Of a stretch of DNA of 64,000 nucleotides, positions 59,485 to 64,000 are shown piece after piece. The notes beneath the pieces are model-generated. The model did not search any database. It was not told the DNA's origin and saw only the letters and a program-made list of their open reading frames with translations. How positions within the stretch are numbered: position 1 is the first letter of the stretch; each line of letters opens with the position of its first letter. The position numbers and the translations under genes are program-made. The stretch comes from Cladorhizidae sp. MBARI D1340-BT2 (Eukaryota; Porifera; Demospongiae; Poecilosclerida; Cladorhizidae), in the NCBI GenBank assembly GCA_028752905.1, contig JAQNBH010000143.1:62001-126000 (forward strand). The letters are read 5' to 3'.

Positions 59485-59701
59485 TAGAGAACTGCGCCGT
59501 GCGCATTCCCCAATCGAAGACACTGGATATAGTTTCAATGCTACAATCAAGGATGTGTGCTACAAGTGAACGGGTATATAGTGGGCATGCGCTAGGTAAG
59601 GGGTCGTGCACTGGGTAAGGGCCGTACGTAGTAATGTCACATATACATATCCTATCTAGTAGTAGTTAGGTGGTTCGAACAGTCGATGCAGTCCATATTC
59701 A
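59476..59701 (-). repeat. Putative 3' LTR (about 226 bp)
   Basis: The interval lies immediately downstream (on the minus strand) of a purine-rich run after pol. Taken as 59,701 down to 59,476, it begins TGAATAT and ends ATATGCA, giving the usual TG...CA ends with a 6-of-7 terminal inverted match. It holds a TATA-like ctatatac. The left 9 bp (tgcatatat) are also what the satellite would show here, so either the LTR end resembles the satellite or the element border is 59,485. The partner LTR is not in the window, so this call rests on position and motifs only. Confidence 0.4.
59574..59581 (-). promoter_or_regulatory. TATA-like motif in the putative LTR
   Basis: The minus strand reads ctatatac about 120 bp into the putative LTR, flanked by GC-rich sequence. 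In an LTR this is where the U3 promoter would sit. The call depends wholly on the LTR assignment. Confidence 0.25.
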
Positions 59702-59704
59702 CTA

Positions 59705-59713
59705 CTTCCCCAC
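59705..59713 (-). other. Candidate polypurine tract
   Basis: The minus strand reads gtggggaag, then tag and TGAATATGG. A purine run directly upstream of the LTR primes plus-strand DNA synthesis in LTR retrotransposons. It is short and contains one t, and it is supported mainly by its place between the pol stop codon and the putative TG start of the LTR. Confidence 0.4.
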
Positions 59714-59747
59714 AAGTCCGACGGCAGGTGGACTGATGTGTGGGCTG

Positions 59748-62700
59748 TCATCGCTGCCCGTAGCGGTCAATTGGTTTTGGTCCCCTCTTACTCCGTCTTG
59801 GGCCTGGGGCTGGGGTCAGCGTCTTGGGGGGGGTAAGGGTGGTCGTCTGCGCCAGGTTCTTTGGGGCAGTCTTGGTTGGGCGATGGGGTGGCGTGGGTGT
59901 CTTGGCCACTGCTGCATACGATCTTTGACTGGCTGGTGTGGCCAGTACTGGCGGGCGAGGGGGGCTCGTGGCGATTGGTGTTGGATGGTTGAGGGTCAGC
60001 TGTGCGATCCCAGGTGTCGGGATGGGTGACGGAGTGGGTGGGTTGGGTGGCGGGCTGGTTGGCGGCAATGGTACGGGGGGAAGTGGGCTCGGGCTGCTGT
60101 TGTGCTGTGTTGGGTACAATAGGGCTGGCAGATCTCGGCGAAGTGGGTTATCTTGCTCCGTGGGTTGGGGGTTGTGGCGCCTGAGGTATCTTCTGTTCCT
60201 CGTGGTGAGGCGGCCTGATCCGTCAACTCGTATGGAATACTGGTGGTACTGGAGCACCTCCACGACTGTCCCTGTCTTGTCCCATTTCATTGGGTGGCGG
60301 CCAGTCTGGTTCTGGATGAGGACCGTGTCACCGCAACGAAGGGGGGACAGGCCATGGGAGTGCTCGTCCCATCGTGCTCGCCCCAGTACTAGGCGACGGG
60401 AGAGTGCCCGTTCTCTAAGCTCCAGTTTCTCGTCCCATTCCTTGGGCTGTTGAAATCGGAGTGGGATGCCGGGGAGCATGTCCCTGGTAGCCCTGCCGAA
60501 CAGGTTGGTCGCCGGCGACATTCTGGTGTCTGGGCTCGGGCAGTTCCGGTATTGTAGGAGTGCCTTGAAGAATGAGTTCTGTAGGGATCCGCCTGGGCCG
60601 GTGTTGCCGGCGATAAGCCGTTTGATAGTTTTGACGGCTGTTTCTGCTCTGTTGTTGGCATGGGGGTTGTAGGCGGATGAGAGCCGATGATGAACGCCCC
60701 AAGTGGTGAGGAGCTCTCTGGTGGCATGGGCCGCGAACTCCGGCCCACCGTCGGACGTGAGGGTGTCCGGTATACCGAAGGTGGCGAATGTGTCCCTGAG
60801 GATGGCGGCAAGGCCCGATGCTCCGTTCAGTGCAGGTGCGACGATTGGCCAGCCAGAGTACCGATCAACCAGCACGAGGTATGCGGATCCCTCGTGGTGG
60901 AAGTAATCCGCACAGATGTGCTGGAAGGGGTACTCTGGCTCCTCTGGTGTGGTCGAGGGCATCGCTGGTTGGGAGGGGGCATTGCTGTTGCAGGTGTTGC
61001 ACCTGTTGCGGGTCGCCGTGATGTCAGTCGAGAGGCCCGGCCAGTAAAGGGATGAGGAGGCACGGGCCGTCATGCTGCTGGTGCCTTGGTGGGCGGCATG
61101 TAGAGCTGCGAGGCATGTTGGTCGGAGTGATGTCGGGATGACCAGCCGCTCCCCATGGCAGATGACGCCGTCGATGATGGTTAGGTTGGAGATGACCGGG
61201 AAGTATTCCCGGATGTTGGCTGGGAGCATATGTCTATCTTCGGGCGGGCCATTCTCCACATAGAATGCTAGGTCCTGTAGAGTCGGGTCTGCGGCTGTGG
61301 CGATCTGCAGCTTCTCCCAATTGATGGGGATGGTCGAGATGGCCATGCATATGGCTGTTGTGAGGCCGTCCTCATCTTGGGCGGGGACGGTGTGTTCCGT
61401 GATGCTGGCAATGGATGACGCTGGGCTCGCCGGGCAGGCAGTGGATGGTTCTGCGATGTCGTCTTGTAGGTGTAGGCGTGGTGGGGTCCGAGTTCCGGAT
61501 GGGTGGCATGAGAGGGCATCGCTGGTGTGATTTCTCACGCCGGGGATGTACACCATCCGGAACCGGTACCTCAAGGTCTTCTCCTTAAGGTTCCGGAGGC
61601 GGGGGTTGGGGATGTCCTCGAGGCAGCGATCGCCGAAGAGTTTCAGCAGGGGCTTGTGGTCTACCGCTACAACGAGATCGCTGCACCCGAGGACGAAGTG
61701 TCTTGCTTTGTCCAGTGCATCCGCCACCGCTAAGGCCTCTCCTTCCACTGGGGCATATCGTGACTCTGCCGGGTGTGTGAAGCGCGAGCCCACCAGGGTG
61801 ACGCGCCAACCCTCCTGGCAGCAGAAGATCTCGCGGGACGGGCACTGGCAGTGTTTCTGGAATAGCCAGTACCCAATCCCGTCTTTACTCCAATCCGTCG
61901 CCAGGCAGGTTGGGCGGTGCTTGTCAAATATGACCACACCCTCCCTGATGCGCTCGCAGATCTCTCTCTTGGATGTCGCAAATGCCGCTGCCAGCTCGTC
62001 TGTCCAGTTGAAGGTGGTGGAGGGTTTGAGGAGGGCACGGAATGGTTGCATGGCGGCCGTCATGGAAAATGCATATGCCACCTGGTTCACCAGGCCGAAC
62101 CAGGCGCGGATGTCAGTGATTCCGGTTGGGGTGGGGAAGTTGGTAATGGATTCCAGATACTTGGAGGATGGCCGGACTTCGGTGGGGGTGATGTCAAACC
62201 CGGCAAACTCCACTTTGTCCTGGGCAAAGCGGAATTTGCGCGGGTTGAGGGTGATCCCGTTCACGGCGCAGATATGCAGCCACTCAGTTGCCTGGTGGTA
62301 AGCCCCCGTTATGTCGTCGGACCAGAGCAGTGCGTCGTCTATGCACTTGGTCTTAGATTCCACGTGGGCAACGAGGGCGTCATATCTGGCCGTGTACGCG
62401 TCCCCTGAGGCGATGTAGCCTTGGGGGGCCGAGCAGTATCGGTACCTCCCCCAGGGGGTGATGAAGGTGGTATAGTGTCTATCGCTCTCCTCGAGTGCCA
62501 CTGAGTGGTAGCCGTTCCAGGCGTCGAAAATGGTTTTCTTGGTGTGACCTGGAACGGCACGGGCTTGGTGGAATGGTGAGGGGCAATGGTGTGTCTCGCG
62601 CGTGGCGTGCTGGTTGAGGGGTTGGAAGTTGATCGTCCTCCTGAGTGACCCGTCCTTCTTGGTGCATATCACCATACGGTGGCACCAAGTGACGGGCGTG

Positions 62701-64000
62701 CCCAGAGGGACCTTTTCCAACACGCCAAGGCGGACGTCCCTGTCTAGCCCAGCTTTCACCTCGTCCTGCCAGTGAATTGGAATGTCAATGGGTGTGTGGC
62801 AGGGTTTGGGGGTGGCGTTCGGGTCGATGTTTAGGGATAAGGGTGGTCCCGACATCATGGGGAGGGGCTGATGCTCGCAGACGTTGAACGCACTTGCTGA
62901 GTAAAGGTCCAGCAAGTGACGTTCAAGTCTGTCTCTGTTGGCCTCCGTGCCAGGGAATGGCAGGGAGGTGGGTCTGTCAGGTGGTGGGGCCCTGGTAGGG
63001 CATGAGCATGGTCGTGGTGGTGGTGTATGCGTTGGTTGACTCACCACAGTGGTTGTCCGTTGGCCAGTTGTTTGTGGTCTGGTCTGCACGGCCGCTTGCG
63101 GTTTGTTCTGCAGGGTGATGGGCGGAGTTCTGGTCTGCAGGTCCGCTGTGTGGCGTGGAGGTGGCTGGGCCGTGGTTCTGGTCTGCAGGTCCGCTGTGTG
63201 GTGTGATGGTGGCTGATCTGGGGTCGCCCGTGTACCCGTGCCGTTTCCCGAGGGAGGCGTCAGCGTACAGAGGGGGAACCCCAACGCGATCAGCCCGAGG
63301 TCTGTGCAGGTGGTCAGGCTGAGGTATAGCTTGGTGGCCAGGTCACTAAAATACACCATCTGGCGAGTCTCACGTCCGGAGTGTCTGGATCTGATGCGGA
63401 GTAGTGCTGCACCGAGTATTGGCAGGTTGTTGCCGCTCGCGGAGTGCATCACTAGGCACGCAGGGATGAGGTCCCTCTTGTTCAGGTTGAGGCCCTTCAG
63501 CAGGTGTGGTCCTGCCAGGCAACTCTGGCAACCCGTGTCGGCCATGGCAGTGGTGGCCAGGTTGTGCCTCTCTTGCCTCAGTGTGTGGCCGTGGGTTCGA
63601 AAATCCTCCTTGTGGGTGGATACAGTCACGTCAATGAGGGGTTGGGGAGGGGAGCGGCGCTGAGTCCATCGCTGCGCCCTGGAGTCCCAGGATTGGTGGG
63701 GGAGGGCGTCCTCTGACATGGTGTCAATCTCCTCAGACACCGCGCTTTCGTGCTCCGCCAGCTTCGACCAACACATGTGGGCGAGATGGTTGGACCTGCC
63801 GCATGATGTGCAGGTTGTCCCGAACGCTGGGCAGTGGATCCGTCGGGTGGCTGTCCTCTCTCTTTCACCATGGCCTTGGCGACCACAGAAACAGCAGATG
63901 GCCCTCGGGTTTATCACTGGTCTGGGTGTAGCTGCCTGACCTCTGGGTGCGTCCTTCAGTGGTGGTCGAGGTGAGGTGTTATGAGTGCGGTTGGGCTTAA
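59748..64000 (-). CDS. Retrotransposon gag-pol polyprotein (pol part, 5' partial)
   Basis: Ty3/Gypsy polyprotein for reverse transcription and integration. Numbering from the in-frame GTG at 63,917, features in order are: two zinc knuckles (C8/C11/H16/C29; C36/C39/H44/C49); aspartic protease with DTG at 127-129 and a DLGLI segment near 206-210; a proline/threonine-rich linker, about 220-325; reverse transcriptase, about 395-580, with D465 in FDAWNGYH, an APQG motif near 497-500 and CIDD at 525-528; RNase H with D675, E727, D753 and D800; integrase with H940/H943/C973/C976 and D1004, D1056, E1092 (D-35-E); a GPY/F-like module, about 1,190-1,250; and a proline-rich tail to residue 1,389. The frame stays open from the GTG to the window edge (first whole codon at 63,998), so GTG is not the start. 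No internal stop is present and the catalytic residues look intact. Confidence 0.95.
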   Translation of the reverse strand, partial: KPNRTHNTSPRPPLKDAPRGQAATPRPVINPRAICCFCGRQGHGERERTATRRIHCPAFGTTCTSCGRSNHLAHMCWSKLAEHESAVSEEIDTMSEDALPHQSWDSRAQRWTQRRSPPQPLIDVTVSTHKEDFRTHGHTLRQERHNLATTAMADTGCQSCLAGPHLLKGLNLNKRDLIPACLVMHSASGNNLPILGAALLRIRSRHSGRETRQMVYFSDLATKLYLSLTTCTDLGLIALGFPLCTLTPPSGNGTGTRATPDQPPSHHTADLQTRTTAQPPPRHTADLQTRTPPITLQNKPQAAVQTRPQTTGQRTTTVVSQPTHTPPPRPCSCPTRAPPPDRPTSLPFPGTEANRDRLERHLLDLYSASAFNVCEHQPLPMMSGPPLSLNIDPNATPKPCHTPIDIPIHWQDEVKAGLDRDVRLGVLEKVPLGTPVTWCHRMVICTKKDGSLRRTINFQPLNQHATRETHHCPSPFHQARAVPGHTKKTIFDAWNGYHSVALEESDRHYTTFITPWGRYRYCSAPQGYIASGDAYTARYDALVAHVESKTKCIDDALLWSDDITGAYHQATEWLHICAVNGITLNPRKFRFAQDKVEFAGFDITPTEVRPSSKYLESITNFPTPTGITDIRAWFGLVNQVAYAFSMTAAMQPFRALLKPSTTFNWTDELAAAFATSKREICERIREGVVIFDKHRPTCLATDWSKDGIGYWLFQKHCQCPSREIFCCQEGWRVTLVGSRFTHPAESRYAPVEGEALAVADALDKARHFVLGCSDLVVAVDHKPLLKLFGDRCLEDIPNPRLRNLKEKTLRYRFRMVYIPGVRNHTSDALSCHPSGTRTPPRLHLQDDIAEPSTACPASPASSIASITEHTVPAQDEDGLTTAICMAISTIPINWEKLQIATAADPTLQDLAFYVENGPPEDRHMLPANIREYFPVISNLTIIDGVICHGERLVIPTSLRPTCLAALHAAHQGTSSMTARASSSLYWPGLSTDITATRNRCNTCNSNAPSQPAMPSTTPEEPEYPFQHICADYFHHEGSAYLVLVDRYSGWPIVAPALNGASGLAAILRDTFATFGIPDTLTSDGGPEFAAHATRELLTTWGVHHRLSSAYNPHANNRAETAVKTIKRLIAGNTGPGGSLQNSFFKALLQYRNCPSPDTRMSPATNLFGRATRDMLPGIPLRFQQPKEWDEKLELRERALSRRLVLGRARWDEHSHGLSPLRCGDTVLIQNQTGRHPMKWDKTGTVVEVLQYHQYSIRVDGSGRLTTRNRRYLRRHNPQPTEQDNPLRRDLPALLYPTQHNSSPSPLPPVPLPPTSPPPNPPTPSPIPTPGIAQLTLNHPTPIATSPPRPPVLATPASQRSYAAVAKTPTPPHRPTKTAPKNLAQTTTLTPPKTLTPAPGPRRSKRGPKPIDRYGQR
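63127..63222 (-). repeat. 48-bp tandem duplication inside the pol linker
   Basis: Two 48-bp units, 63,127-63,174 and 63,175-63,222, begin with the same 27 bp and diverge in the second half. In the protein they give two 16-residue units sharing HTADLQTRT (residues 240-248 and 256-264) in the proline/threonine-rich linker between protease and reverse transcriptase. The length is a multiple of three, so the frame is kept. The segment is likely a flexible spacer with no catalytic role. Confidence 0.9.

Larger units (their letters stand above)
59485..64000 (-). mobile_element. Ty3/Gypsy-type LTR retrotransposon, 3' part (5' end outside window)
   Basis: On the minus strand, reading from the right edge, come the end of gag or gag-pol, zinc knuckles, protease, reverse transcriptase, RNase H, integrase, a stop codon, a purine run and a putative 3' LTR that abuts the satellite. 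The order protease-RT-RNase H-integrase is that of Ty3/Gypsy (Metaviridae) and not of Ty1/Copia. There is no env frame between pol and the putative LTR. Base composition is clearly GC-rich, in contrast to the satellite. The 5' LTR, primer binding site and most of gag are outside the window, so element length, LTR identity and age cannot be measured. The exact left end is uncertain: 59,476 or 59,485. Confidence 0.9.

Noticed and set aside
59671..59683. ggttcgaacag as a tRNA B box or tggttcgaacag as a primer binding site
   Set aside because: No matching A box or cloverleaf is nearby. A primer binding site for this element would be beside the 5' LTR beyond the right edge, on the other strand.
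59714..59747. An env-like gene between pol and the LTR
   Set aside because: Only about 34 bp separate the pol stop codon from the purine run, which leaves no room for a gene.
59670..60453. Plus-strand reading frames of 119 and 171 residues near the pol 3' end
   Set aside because: They are antisense to the pol frame, glycine/tryptophan-rich from the complement of its proline-rich tail, and show no recognisable domain.
61546..62301. 251-residue plus-strand reading frame
   Set aside because: It is wholly antisense to the RT-RNase H region of pol, which has clear motifs; no independent support.
60389..62688. Short minus-strand frames overlapping pol
   Set aside because: They lie in other frames of the same strand as the 1,389-residue pol frame and carry no motifs.
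63915..63917. GTG as the translation start of pol
   Set aside because: The frame is open upstream to the window edge, and a GTG start is not expected for an animal retroelement. The true start lies outside the window.

Overview
The window has two very different parts. Positions 1 to about 59,484 (93%) are one uninterrupted AT-rich tandem satellite array with a basic monomer of 60-61 bp (roughly 970 monomers). It is already under way at position 1, so the full array is longer than what is seen. Positions 59,485-64,000 are GC-rich and hold the 3' part of a Ty3/Gypsy-type LTR retrotransposon on the minus strand. Large satellite arrays next to a metazoan-looking gag-pol element point to an animal nuclear genome in heterochromatin (centromeric, pericentromeric or subtelomeric). 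An invertebrate is my best guess, but the sequence does not fix the species. No cellular gene, rRNA or tRNA was found.

The array is not a simple homogeneous satellite. Monomers fall into linked subtypes. They differ at a short variable block after 'ctatag' (gatgac, gacgac, gacaac, gataac, gactac), in the tail (ccatgt, cccatgt, cccatat, cccacgt, gtatgt), in a +4 bp TA insertion and in 8 or 9 bp deletions. Blocks of many subtypes are repeated as higher-order units. Measured from diagnostic variants, the offsets are: 4,439 and 6,867 bp (three copies, 1 to about 15,480); about 1,687-1,748 bp (17.4-20.8 kb); about 2,610 bp (23-28.2 kb); 4,537 bp (27.7-36.8 kb); 2,381 bp (35.8-40.6 kb); 1,291 bp (48.5-50.5 kb); 672/1,276/1,948 bp (53-57 kb); and 300 bp at the right edge. 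Some blocks recur far away: 16.9-19.4 kb recurs at 42.5-44.9 kb, and 28-31 kb recurs at about 45.4-47.9 kb. This looks like repeated unequal exchange and segmental duplication inside the array.

Only one stretch breaks the uniform orientation. At 44,858-45,115, 258 bp are reverse-complemented and match 19,505-19,762 base for base by eye.

The array stops abruptly at about 59,484, directly after a perfect 270-bp duplicate (offset 300 bp). About 263 bp of unique sequence follow, with features of a 3' LTR and polypurine tract, and then a pol frame running leftward from the right window edge to a stop at 59,748. That frame carries zinc knuckles, aspartic protease, reverse transcriptase, RNase H, a DDE integrase and a GPY/F-like module, with catalytic residues present and no internal stop. 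It is open through the right edge, so gag and the 5' LTR lie outside the window. The simplest reading is a fairly young retroelement inserted in, or bordering, the satellite.
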